Of a DNA stretch of 64,000 nucleotides, positions 12,571-23,800 are shown in pieces (the stretch's first letter is position 1; every line of letters starts with the position of its first letter). A model generated the notes under the pieces. It worked only from the letters and a program-made list of their open reading frames with translations. It had not been told where the DNA came from and did no database searches. Both the position numbers and the translations under genes were made by a program. Location: assembly GCA_964017235.1 (NCBI GenBank), contig OZ024929.1, positions 161,371,609 to 161,435,608 on the forward strand. The letters run 5' to 3'. The stretch comes from Sabellastarte sp. h YS-2021. Lineage: Eukaryota > Annelida > Polychaeta > Sabellida > Sabellidae.

Positions 12571-14051
12571 ATGCTCATGAGATTAACTGAACTTTTGGAT
12601 GGTAAGTTTCTAAAATGAATAGACTGGACCATTGATGATTTGTGAGTATTTCATTACCTCTTTTATATATATTAGACTTTTTAATACTGAGGAGGCTGTT
12701 ACAAAAGAGAAGCTCCAACCATTCCCACCCCACTGGTGCAAGGACTGAGAAGTGATATTTTCAGATCCCAGAGTTTCTTCTCATCATAAATTGAAACCAT
12801 GACAACAACTTTAATTAACTTTATAAAAGGATTGCAAGGATAGATGTCAAAATATGAAGACAAATTAATAAAAATTGCAACAGTATTACTTGATCTGTTG
12901 AGATCTAATCACACATTTGTTTTATAATATTTCATCCGTCCACTATTAATTATTAATTAAATTCATTTGGGACTACTAATTTAGAATGGACAGTTAAAAT
13001 AGTTATGTAGCCATCAGTGTACAGACCTTTATAAGGACTGTTGCCAAGTGGAGATTTGTCCACAAGGGACTTCGCTTACCACACTTTTTTCCTGAGAGGA
13101 ACTTTCCACACAATAATAATTTGAAATATTCAGAAAATATCTTTTTAATATTTGATTGAAGTAATAATTCCACAATATAAAGGAATTATAAGTATAGGAT
13201 GTCTACAAAGTAACAGTACTCACAATGAATGTTGAAATTTCTTTAAACCTTTTTAGTATACATATTTGTCCATCATTTCAATGTTTTGGCCACCATTTAG
13301 TTTTTTATTATTTCCTTCTTACTATACTATGTAAATCCATCAACATTAAATTAACTGCCAATGAAATCAACCTTTCTTACTTTATATTGTGTGTAACTTA
13401 GCACTAGCGGATCCAGGGGGAGTTCAGGGGGTTTGAACCCCCCTTGAAAAATAATGTAACGGGGTTCAACCCAAAGTACAAAATTATTTCTTGAGAGTGG
13501 TGTTAAATTTACAGGAAATGCACTATAATTTTACCAAAAATTAATTTTTTTTCTTGGGGGGCATGGCCTCCGACCCCCTGGTTATGGTATGTCTGATGTG
13601 AACACCCACCTTACTTAAAAGTTGGATCTGCCCCTGCTCAGGAAGTGCAATTGATGTGTGATTTCTTTCAAAACTTCATGTCCTGAATAGTTATCTAACA
13701 GGGAAATTAACTGTAATAAAAAAGGATAATGTCTTTGTGGTTAGCAAAATTTATATTGTGGGCAGAGATCCTACCTTCTAAAGATTGTTGTGGGTAGAGT
13801 TCCTTGTGGGCAAATGTCCTGTTGCCAGAGTTTGCACTGGACAAAGTTCTTGGATTTTCATTTGTCACCTGGGATATATTTTTGCTCTGCAAAATAAAAA
13901 GATTGTAGGGTGAATTACTGAAGTTCTTAAATAAGTGATTATCTTTTGCTCAAAATTATGTCATACAAAAGATGGAACCTAAGAACAATGCCCAGTCAAT
14001 CCATATGGAGTGAGTCTGGGGATATGTTGGCACCAAGTTGGTCTGATCTAG
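12571..14051 (+). repeat. 3' module of family 1, copy B
   Basis: Paralogue of 9514-11028 in the same orientation. It differs by scattered substitutions, loss of the ATTG microsatellite and gain of the MITE at 13402-13636. Confidence 0.75.
13402..13636. mobile_element. Small hAT-like MITE
   Basis: The block begins CACTAGCGGATCCAGGGGG and ends GGATCTGCCCCTG, so its ends are imperfect inverted repeats of the CAGGGGCxGATCC type common in hAT elements. It is missing at the equivalent point of copy A (near 10.58 kb), which shows it is an insertion. No matching 8 bp flanks are seen. Confidence 0.55.
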
Positions 14052-14721
14052 TTAAAAGTGCAATTAGATAACCACATTATATCAAGCTTGGTAACTTCTT
14101 TGGTGAAAAAAATATTGTCCAACGAGGTTCCTTATTGTATAGTTCAACATCTAACTACTCCAGTTTCAAAAGCAACTGTAATACCTTATGACCCTTTCAC
14201 ATTTCAGGCAGTGTACCCCGTAGCTAGAAGTTTTACTTGGCAGCAGAACCAAGTCCCAGAACGTTTCATATTTTCTGAGATTTGAGGTATCCATGAGGTA
14301 TAACTTGCATGACCACTGATGGAACACAGTGTGTAAGTGGCAGTAACAGTAACACGATAGTATTACAAATGTCTATCTCTGAGAGAACCTCCATTTACCT
14401 CCACTCACATAGGAGGAACACCTAATTACAAAACAAGAACAAGTCATAACCTTCTTATAAACCACAAACTTCACCGTGACACAGTAAAAGATAAATTATA
14501 GAAGAAATGTGATATTTGGTAGAAATATAGAAGAAAATATTACAGATAACTGTATTTAACTGATTTTTACATAGCTTAATTTTCATAACTATGATTGGAC
14601 AAAATCTTTGAAAACATCCACATAGAACGTTGATAAAGTGGGTTGATTAGTTTGTTGAAAAAACTTTCCGCCTTATTCCTTTGTCATAATCTTAGTCAGT
14701 CATGTTGTCATTTCAATTATA
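14052..14721. other. Gene-free stretch between elements
   Basis: Nothing with splice signals or a recognisable protein is seen. The frame at 14058-14285 has no neighbours that would support an exon. Confidence 0.5.
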
Positions 14722-16396
14722 CAGAAGCCCATAAGGGTCATATAGTCCATGCGAGTCGAGTAAAAAAAAATTTTATAAGTTGTAATTACAACATACACTA
14801 TCTCGTAATTACGAGATACCATAAGTCATAATAATAAGATAGCATTAGTCGTAGTTACGACATAGCATAAATTGTAATTACAAGATATGTCACAATTACA
14901 ACATAGCATAAGTTGTGAGTACAAGATAGCATATCTTGTACTTACGATATATAATTCGTAATTACAGCATACACTATCCCGTAATTATGACATGCTATCT
15001 CGTAATTACGAGATAGCATATCTTGTAATTATGAGATAGCATAAGTCGTAATTACGACATAGCATATCTCGTAATTATGATATAGCCAAAGGGTTTATGT
15101 TTTTGTTAAGGATTTTGTCTGTTTGTTACGGTCATATGAGTGAAGTAAAAAAAAATTCATAAGTCGTAATTACGACATACACTAACTTGTAATTACGACA
15201 TGCTATGTCCTAATTACGACTTATGCTATCTCATAATTACGAGATACCACAAGTCATAAACGAATGCATTTGTCAGGTGCTTTGCCTGTATTGCAAAATA
15301 GTTCTAAAGTTAAAAGATCCCACCCCTGATTTTAGTAAGGGCACAGTTCCTAAAGTGCAATCTTCTGAAGGGAAATGTTCTTCAAGGGGAAAGTTCCTGG
15401 AGGCCAAAGTTCTAAAAAAATTAATCAAATAAAACAGATATAAACAATGTCACAATTGTTTGTTTTTTACAAAGAAAAAATATAAATTTATTTTAAAATT
15501 TCACAAGAAGAATTTCAATTGAAGACATTGAATAATACCGGTCCTATTACTTACATAAAAATCGATTTCTAGTTGGAAAATATGGATTTACATATCTTGA
15601 GCAATTATATTTGTAAGCTGATGCAAAATTATGTGTCATTACAATGTCATCGGAAATAGAATATTGAATATACAATGATTCATGAAAACATGTCATCTTG
15701 GAAAGAATCAATTACTTTAAGTTGTATCCAAATTGTAAAATATGTATATAGATAGTTATTGTATAATATTATTAAGAAGCTATAATTATGACACACAATG
15801 ATTCAAATGAATAAGACAATGGAAATAACCTGAATTTACCCATTGAATTCAACCCTATTTCATACATTGCTTCCAAGCAAAACCTGTTTGCAAAATCTAC
15901 ATGTATTTCAACCAAATTCACCCATAAATACAACCAGATTTCAAAAGTTGGTTTCAACATGATTTCACCAGTTGGATATAACCAAAAACTTTTTGCAAAA
16001 TCTACACGTATTTCAACCAGATTTCACCCATTAAATTCAACCTGATTTCAACATTAGTTTCAACATGTTTTCACAGGTTGGATCCAACTAAAAACCGTTT
16101 GCGAAATCTACACATATTTCAACCAGATTTCTACATTGGATTCAACCTGATTTCAAAGTTGCGCTCCTGCTGGGTAAGTCATAATTATGACTTATGCTAT
16201 GTCATAATTACGACTTATGCTATCTCGTAATTATGACATGCTGTCTTGTAATTATGACTTGTGGTATCTCATAATTATGAGATAGCATAAGTCGTAATTA
16301 CGACATAGTATGTTGTAGTTACGAGTTAGTGTATGTTGTAATTATGACTTATGAAATTTTTTTTTGCTTCATTCATATGATCCTTATGGGCTTCTG
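14722..16396. mobile_element. Foldback element with TA target site
   Basis: The left end reads TA|CAGAAGCCCATAAGGGTCAT and the right end is its reverse complement, with one mismatch, followed by TA. Inside each end is a block of 'cgtaattacgac / gcataagt' repeats (about 14760-15250 and 16174-16350). These are also inverted to each other, so the arms are hundreds of bases long. A second, internal copy of the left end ('acggtcatatgagtgaagta') is at about 15128. TA duplication with CAG ends fits a Tc1/mariner-like mobiliser; no transposase is present. Confidence 0.7.
15880..16165. repeat. Short tandem repeat in the core of the foldback element
   Basis: Two to three units of about 120 bp share 'caaaatctacatgtatttca', 'accagatttca', 'agttggtttcaacatg' and 'accaaaaactttttgcaaaa', degrading to the right. 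Confidence 0.6.
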
Positions 16397-16549
16397 TATA
16401 ATTAGGCCATTTTCCACTCATGAAGTAGCAGAAATATTTCAAAATAAACATTTAAATGATTGAATTTAACAGATATCAAAATAACCAAAAGTAGTATGTT
16501 GCAATGCAGCTGTGTATTCTTAATCATTCCAAACAGTTTCATGATACAG

Positions 16550-17660
16550 ATTCTAATTATAATTCTAATAGCACTTTTATAGCACTTAATCTCTGTCAAA
16601 AAGACAGACTCTAAGGCACATCACACAAAAACATTATTCAATATTCATAAACCAGAGACATTGCAGGGGTCAGCACCGCAGAGAAAGGAGGAGGACATTG
16701 GAATTTATGGTGGATATGCTTTTCCAAAGAGGTATGACTTCAGCTTTGACCTGAAGGAGGCAAGTGAGTTTGCAGAGCGGACCTTGTCAGGAAGGTCATT
16801 CCAAATCATAGGTGCGTCATACGTAAAACTGAGTCCAAAATGCTTTCGAGACTTGAAAACTGAAGCAAAGTAGGGAACCTCAAGAAACATGCCATCAGAT
16901 TGACTTCGCCAAGTGTTATATGCACTCTGTCTGGGTATGAGAAAGGGTTCAAAGTATTTGGGGTTACCACTGTGTAGGAACTTATAAACAAGCACGGCAG
17001 TCTTAAAGATAGAACGGTACTTAATTGGCAACCAATGTAGTGCTTTCCTAACTGGAGTGATGTGTGAATACTTGGTGGTGTTGGCAACAATTCTGGCAAG
17101 GCTGCTTTGAACACATTGAAGTTTGCACAGATCCAGAGCTGAGAGACCTCTGAACAGAGAGTGACAGTAATCAAGACAACTTCCGACCAGACCATTGGCA
17201 GCGATAAGGGCAGCTTCATGTGTCAGATGTCCTCGTGGATGGTAGTGAAGACTTTTTAATCATTGGGGTTACAATAGCCTTCTTAAACTCAGCAGGTACA
17301 ACACCTTCTGGCAATGAGCAGTTAACAAGCCTGGTAATAGAGGGAAGTAGAATATCTATACATTCCTTAACAAGAAATGTGGGCCATGGATCTAATAGAC
17401 AAGATTTACAGGGTGACTTCGTGATAATTTTTTCTAATTTCCTCTTGAGAAACTTGTTTAAAGCGGCTGAAATTAGGCACATCAGGTGGGGGAGGAAGGG
17501 AGAATGAGTCACTAGAGGAAAATGAGTTTCTGATTTTAGCTATTTTGTCACTGAAGAAAGTGACAAACCTGTCAGCAAGACCTATCTTAGATTCATGAGA
17601 ATTAAGGGAGTACTGCTTCAGGACTAGAGCGTAGTGCAGAACGTAAGACCATGCCAGATG
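16550..17660 (-). mobile_element. CR1/L2-like LINE remnant with the reverse transcriptase core deleted
   Basis: Read on the minus strand. From about 17640 to 17217 one frame encodes the segment leading into the reverse transcriptase (FVTFFSDKIAKIRNSF, SPCKSCLLDPWPTFLVKE, SLPEGVVPAEFKKAIVTP). At about 17217 it jumps, with a frame change, to the C-terminal tail typical of this clade (SCLDYCHSLFRGLS, LARIVANTTKYSHITPV, FKTAVLVYKFLHSGNP, then IWNDLPDKVRSANSLASFRS) and stops at 16705. The catalytic core between these parts is gone. After the stop, 'taagtgctataaaagtgct' and an ATTAGAATTATA tail match the usual 3' end of CR1/L2 elements. It is 5' truncated and dead. Confidence 0.8.
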
Positions 17661-20600
17661 TGCAGCCCTTGGCTCTTTTTATGTGAATTCTTGAAAAAAA
17701 ATCAACCCACTTCATGAACTGACCCACTTCACATTGACCCATGTAGGCCTACACAAAAATAAAAGATTGATAAGCGTAATTGGGATTATGTCGGGAGACC
17801 ATCGATTGGAGCGATCAGTACAAACCATGCAATCTGTAAAGTGAACTTGTGCGTACACGAGACATAAAAATAACAACAGAAGTGGATTGATGTTTTTAGT
17901 TAAAAACGTAACAAAACAATAACATATTGGCTTTTCCGAAAGTCACTGCAAAAAGTTAATGGCTTATGATTGTTTAAATTTACATAAAACGAAAGGGAAA
18001 CTGTCGAACTGTCGTGGCATGTTTGGTTTGCTCAGTTGCTATAGGAAACTTGATTAATTTCCTTGGGCTACAATACTCAGTACAGTATACCAGCTAGTAG
18101 TTCTGAACTTCAGAACGACTCGGTACGCAGAGGGCGGCAGTCCAAATATAAAAAAGCCCTCGTAGTGAAAAATTTCAGAATTACAATACAGTAGTACTGC
18201 ACGTAATAAAGTAAAGAGCGTATATAAATTGGTATAGTACTGCACATATACTGCTTATAGTCCTTGTATACCTTATAAGTACCCAACTACGCTACGTAGT
18301 TGGGTACTTAAGGTAAGGACTAATATACTGCTCAGCTATCCATATTCCTCACCCATCCAAGTTCGTCACTCACACTAAAACCTTTTCACAATGATTTTTC
18401 TTTGTAGAGTTAAACTAGTCCAATTTAAGCTGATATGCTACGTTCAGGCGGAAATTCAAGTGCACCACTCGTGAGTTGAAATGTACCAATGGAAAGCTTT
18501 GACAGTTCTTAAGTCAATCACGGCCTGTGTGTTTATATTTGGATGCAAACAAACACAAATGACCTAGAGAAAGAAATAAAAGTAATCGCAATATTTGTTT
18601 AATTATCCACCATGGAAAAGATTAGATGTGATTACCTCGGCTGTACTTTACATGCATCTCTGTACGCAGTGCTCTGTTTTGCACCTACTTTACAAGTATG
18701 AACTTTAATTAGGACCCTTTAATTAAGCTTAACATTGAACCATGCAAAACTTAAGTGGCCAAGACCTTAATAAAGATCAATCAAGTGTAAGATTTTATGA
18801 AGTGATAGGCACATAATATTGGTAATGCACATCGGGTCCCTGATGTATATTTGCTTTATTATGTGTTCGGTCATAAAAAAAAACAGCATATGTCTTAACA
18901 ATCTCATTGTCATAGATTTCAATGGTGCTTTCTAACAATATTTTATAAATAGAAAGACTTTAGATCAAATAATTCAACTTCATCAACATTTGTATGCATA
19001 GACATAGAATCCAGCTCATGAATGTTAATGGAGAATATTGAGGTCATGGAATTCGTGGGGGTTTCTAACAATAGGAAGCCTGCTTGAAGATAAACTTTTT
19101 CAAAATTTGTGGACTCCTGCACGCATGGCACAGAACTTATTTCCATAAACGAGAATAATATGAATGTCACAGATTTCTGTCCTGAGCTTTTCTAACAATA
19201 TATATAAATAGGAAATCTTGAAAATCAAATATCTGTGAATTTATGTAATGCATAGCGTACATTTTATCATACCATTATTGATTTTTATGATGATATTAGG
19301 GCTATTAATAATTCTGTTTAATTATTTGGTCATAAACCATATGAACAGTTTATCAATAAAGTTCCAGTAAAGGTATTCCTTGTCTGGTGGTTCCCAGTTT
19401 GCTATAATCAGTTTGTCACCTCAAAATTAATCTCTATGCATGGACAGTAAATAGCAGCATGTTGTATTGTACTTGTAACTATTTCACTTTTCTTAATATT
19501 CCTATAAAAGTTAGCATAGATTCTTAATTTCCCTTTTATTTAAAATTTTCTACTTTTGTCTGTGTTTTCAAAAAAAAATAATACTATAAATAGTGTATCG
19601 AATAGAAAAATATAATCACCTGGCAATTTAAGTACAGTCGTGTGTGAACCATGGTAGGTAAAATATGATTTAAAAGTAACTTAACAGTAAATGCTCTGTT
19701 GCAGTATTAGGTTTTGAAATGGCTAACAATGAGGACCTTTTCCCCTTACATCTTCATTGCAGTAATTTTTAAATACAGGACTCTCAATACATCTCCAAGA
19801 TTAATCAGAATTCGGCACATCTACAAAAAAACACACATACATCTGATGCCAATAACGTATATGTTGTAGTTCGGCAATTTAAGGCTTGGGTCCAAAACAT
19901 CAGAAGTGTTGGCCCTTCACTTGGGAACAAGTTCTATTTGTCCTTGGTATGGAATTGCTGCAAGTTAGTGACTCAGACCTGTCTAAGAACTAATGAACAT
20001 TGTGGTTCTTTGTGTCTTAAAATCTGAACTGTCATGAAAATTAGCTCTGTAAAAGTTTGTATCTAATAATACATGTTTTACTTTCATGTAAGCTCAAGTT
20101 GGCAACCTGTCGTTTTGGAGGCCCACTCTGTGGTTTCTTGCCAACAAAGTTTGAAAGGGTGAAGGGCCACACACCATCAAAGAGTTTAAAACATTAGTGG
20201 ATACCCATTAGAACAGGAAATGGACCAAAATAAACTCAAGGTAAAATAAGAATTATTATTTAATAATGTAAGTAATTTGCCATTTTGAATCCATGTTTGA
20301 TATGTAGTACTTAGATGGTAACCAGATAAACCAAATGTGAGTTTCAAAATGATTTCACTCAGTAGTGTAATTCCATATTTGAATGAGATAAATTCAGGTA
20401 CTGTGTTTTAAAAAAATGTTTGTCTCATGCAACACCACTGTCAAGAAGCGAATGTATTAATTTGCTTCCTGTGGACCTGAGACAGCAACCTTTTGGGGTG
20501 GTAACACAACAGTTACCCGTACTTTTAAAATGTCCCAATATATTTTGTGATGAATATAGGACCTCTGATGAGCTGTACACCTGTTGACATGTACTTCCTG

Positions 20601-20677
20601 ATATTAGTTAATCAAATTCCATACATTTACTTATTGTTCTTCCTCTTATCTTATGCTATCTTTGTTTCTGTGCAAAG
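17661..20677. other. Gene-free stretch upstream of the J-domain exon
   Basis: No exon is convincing. One weak candidate is an ATG in good context (ccaccATGG, 18612) opening 29 codons to a possible GT donor after 18698, in a phase that could join the exon at 20678. An imperfect palindrome lies at 18259-18332. Earlier exons of the auxilin-like gene should lie here or further left but I could not find them. Confidence 0.4.
18259..18332. repeat. Imperfect palindrome
   Basis: 'aagtacccaactacg' and 'cgtagttgggtactt' are perfect inverted copies around a 3 bp centre. The stem extends outward with mismatches through 'agtcctt...accttat' and 'aaggtaaggact'. Confidence 0.75.
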
Positions 20678-20854
20678 GTGCATGAGTGGTCTGATGGCAA
20701 GCAAAAGGACATCCGTGCCTTGTTGTGCACATTGGACCAGGTATTATGGGAGGGGCAGACTCGCTGGAAGGGCTGTAGCATGCAAGACCTGGTCACCGCA
20801 GATCAAGTGAGGAAACATTTCAGAAAAGCAGTGCGAACTGTACACCCTGATGTG
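20678..20854 (+). CDS. Auxilin/GAK-like exon: J-domain helices I-II and HPD
   Basis: The acceptor is 'tttgtttctgtgcaaag' and the donor is GTGAGT at 20855. It encodes 59 codons in phase 0 from V-H-E-W to H-P-D-V. Open frames that continue beyond either splice site are intron read-through. The exon start was chosen because alignment to the family is continuous from the first codon. Confidence 0.88.
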
Positions 20855-23800
20855 GTGAGTCCTGAGAGTAGTCATGTGTATAACAGTGTAAGTGAGGATT
20901 GGAGACGTTCATGTGCATAAGTAGTATTAGAATGTTACATAATTTTCATATCATCGCATCAAAATTGAAACACTGATTTTAGTGTAATCAAGTATTTTGT
21001 AACTGCATCATGTTCTCTTTGTTTCATTGTGGCCAGAGAATAACCTAATATGGTAAAGAAATTTACAACTTTTGGAAAAGAAATTAAAGTTGGTGCATTT
21101 TTCCAATGTTTGTGTTGACTACAATTATTCAAAGGATGATAATATTTTCCCGAAATATAAATATGTTATGCATTTGTGTCGTCATGACTTTAAAACTGTA
21201 AGCACAATGTGTTCATATAAAGTGTATCATGATATCATCATATCGGTTTACTTCAATTTCGCCCCCAGCAATTTCTTTTTGTTAGCTCCACTGTCTTTGA
21301 ACTTTTCATAAATATAACATGTATATTTTATAGTGATTAAATTAATTCTAGTTGTAGTAACACCCATATAACAGTAAGAGTTCAGTGACTGGTGAATGTG
21401 TTTGTCTTTTCATTAACAATAAATTTTCACAAATATACAGATATGAAAACTTCTTTGAGGTATAAATGTGCAATAAATGTGTAGTGACTTGTATAAATAT
21501 ATTATTTAACAAAAATGTAAAACAAAATAAAAATAATTTCAGATAAAAGATAGGATTAAGAATGTTTGCCATTTATTTATTCTCCTGTTTCCCTCCTCAC
21601 ATATTCAGGTTCTCCCTAATTGGAATTGACTGCTACAGTTATTTCCAATCCCACCAAAATCAGATGCCACTCAATTGAAAGTAACTGCCAAAGGAGACAA
21701 AAGAATCAAAGACCTTTTGATTCCTATCATGAAATTTTAGATGTATTTGTTTTTTCAGTGCTCAGGTACAGTTAACCCACTCATGCTAGCTGCTCAGAAG
21801 CCTTTCTTCTTTTCAAAAATTCAAAACTTCTAAGGGTTGTGGAACTGCTCAGGAATTTTTTAAATGATTGCAATTATAATATGAAACAAGTATATAAACC
21901 CTTGGAATTAACTGCTAAGGGGGAGAAAAATCAAAGAGCTTTTGATGTCTGTCATGATTATTTGATGTCTTTGTTTTTTTTAATGTTCCAGTTAATTTAA
22001 TTGTTTATTTCATTTGTTTATTTGTTGAGTCGTGTATACTGTCACTCTGTGTCTTAATAAATGTGCATGTCAGAAAAAAAATATATTTTTGGGGGGCGAA
22101 ATGTCCTACTTTATAATGGAGGCAAAATTGCTGGGGGCAAAATTGATGCCTAAAATATTTTGGGGGCGAAATTGCTGGGGGCGAAATTGACGTACCCCAT
22201 CATATCATGACAGATGGTTACATCACTTGTAAGGATAACATTATTGGTGAATGTTAACTGCTTAGACTGATCACCGCAAACCAGACCGAGAAACAGTTCA
22301 AGAATTCATTGTTATTTGGTAAAGTGAGGAAGTACTAAACATGCAGATAACATACTACAGAGTGATAAATTATCCATCACTTACCTCAGACCAGGACAGG
22401 AAATAATTGTAAAAACAGCAGGGTTGGCAGTTTTATCCAAGGTGGTTTTTCACGCCTGGTTTTTCCAGTTTTTTCTGTCCCAGAAAAAATAGGTTATATC
22501 CACTTTTGGACAAAACTGGAAAAAAACTTTCTTAGCTAAAAATAAATAGGTTTTATCCACTTTTGGACAAACCTGGAAAAAAATGTTTCTTAAGTTTTAA
22601 GAAAAAACAATCAGAATTGTTTCAAATTTTTTTAAACTTACTCTGTAACATATTACAAGAAGAAAGAATTTACAATATAATTATTTTTTAATTTCTGGAA
22701 AGCTATAGTGTTGTAAATTTATTTACTTAGTATGTCCATGCAATGCATTTCAGTACAAAGCAATAACAGTAAAACATTTGAAATTATACAAGCTATTCAG
22801 TTGTGTTTGCTCAATAAAAAATGAGCTGTCATTCTTCAAACTTGGTTACTTTGTTTATAGGTACAAGATTTGAACCCAGTGTACCATTTTCCATTTTGTT
22901 CAAGTCTAACATCCAAAAGTATCACAAGATAGGAAAAAATATTGCAAACAATATTGTAAACTTCAACAGCTATAAGCTATGTTTGTGTGACATATTTTTT
23001 TTGAGTGACATATTTGATGGCCAGGAATACTGAACATCATTACAAGTGGGCATTTAGTATGGGTTTCATAAACCCCTCACAATGAATTTTATATCAATTG
23101 TTTTGTGAATTAAAAGCTTATATAAAACAAAAGCCAAGGGCATTGTAACACCTTCTACCTTCTTGCACACAATATCTCTTGTCACTGAAAATATTAATTC
23201 CTAATAAGGTTGACACATGTCACACCTGAGTTATTGACAGATTATGGAAACAGTGAAATAAAAGATGACAATCTCTGTGCACCCAGTTGGAAAATTTGTT
23301 AGGTAGCTATTGCTTTTACTGAGTCATGTAATTTCAGTCCCTCAGTATTACACTTTTGTCACTTGATGTTTTTAATCTGCCCTTTTAGCCTGAATAATTC
23401 AGAATATTAAAGTAGTATTCACTGTTTTAACTGTTTAAATGATAAACATTGATCCTGTATAATTTTTTCATTGTTTAAAGTAACTTATCTGCTATCTAAC
23501 GCACTTTATGCCCTATTAAATCCCATGAAAGTAGGTTTTTTTCTAGTTTTGTCCAGTTTTTTACGGTTTTGTCCGGAAAAAAGGGGGTTTTATCCAGTTT
23601 TATCCACTGTCCCAGACAAAATAGGTTTTGTCCGGAAAAAATGCAACTTTGAAAGACAGTGAAAGTGAAGAGTTGGATCAGGCCAATCTATATAGAGTCC
23701 ACAGAACATAATCAATGTAAAAAGTTCAATACAAAAAAACAAATTTCACGCCTCCTGTCTTTAAAGTGTTTGTGGTACTTGAAATGGGTTTGTGTACAAT

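Larger units (their letters stand above)
11732..14051 (+). mobile_element. Helitron-like non-autonomous element, family 1 copy 2
   Basis: The left end is A|TCTCCAGACGAAAGTCGAGG and the right end is gtctggggatatgttggc, then a hairpin accaa-g-ttggt, then ctgat and CTAG|T. The 5' 300 bp match copies 1 and 3 ('ggatcaacttcgttgtactg', 'cttggtacacatgttaag', 'aataataaagaactta'). The last 1.5 kb matches 9514-11028. At 2320 bp it is the cleanest full-length example, interrupted by one 235 bp hAT-like MITE. No coding capacity. Confidence 0.65.

Noticed and set aside
14760-15250. Short hairpins considered as tRNA or microRNA genes
   Set aside because: They are repeated palindromic motifs forming the arm of a foldback element, not single hairpins of gene-like shape.
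16806-17219. 137-codon minus-strand open frame
   Set aside because: It is an off-frame reading of the LINE tail; the frame that matches the LINE family is the neighbouring one ending at 16705.
20547-20677. Open frame upstream of the J-domain exon
   Set aside because: It is in a different frame from the J domain and includes the pyrimidine tract of the acceptor.
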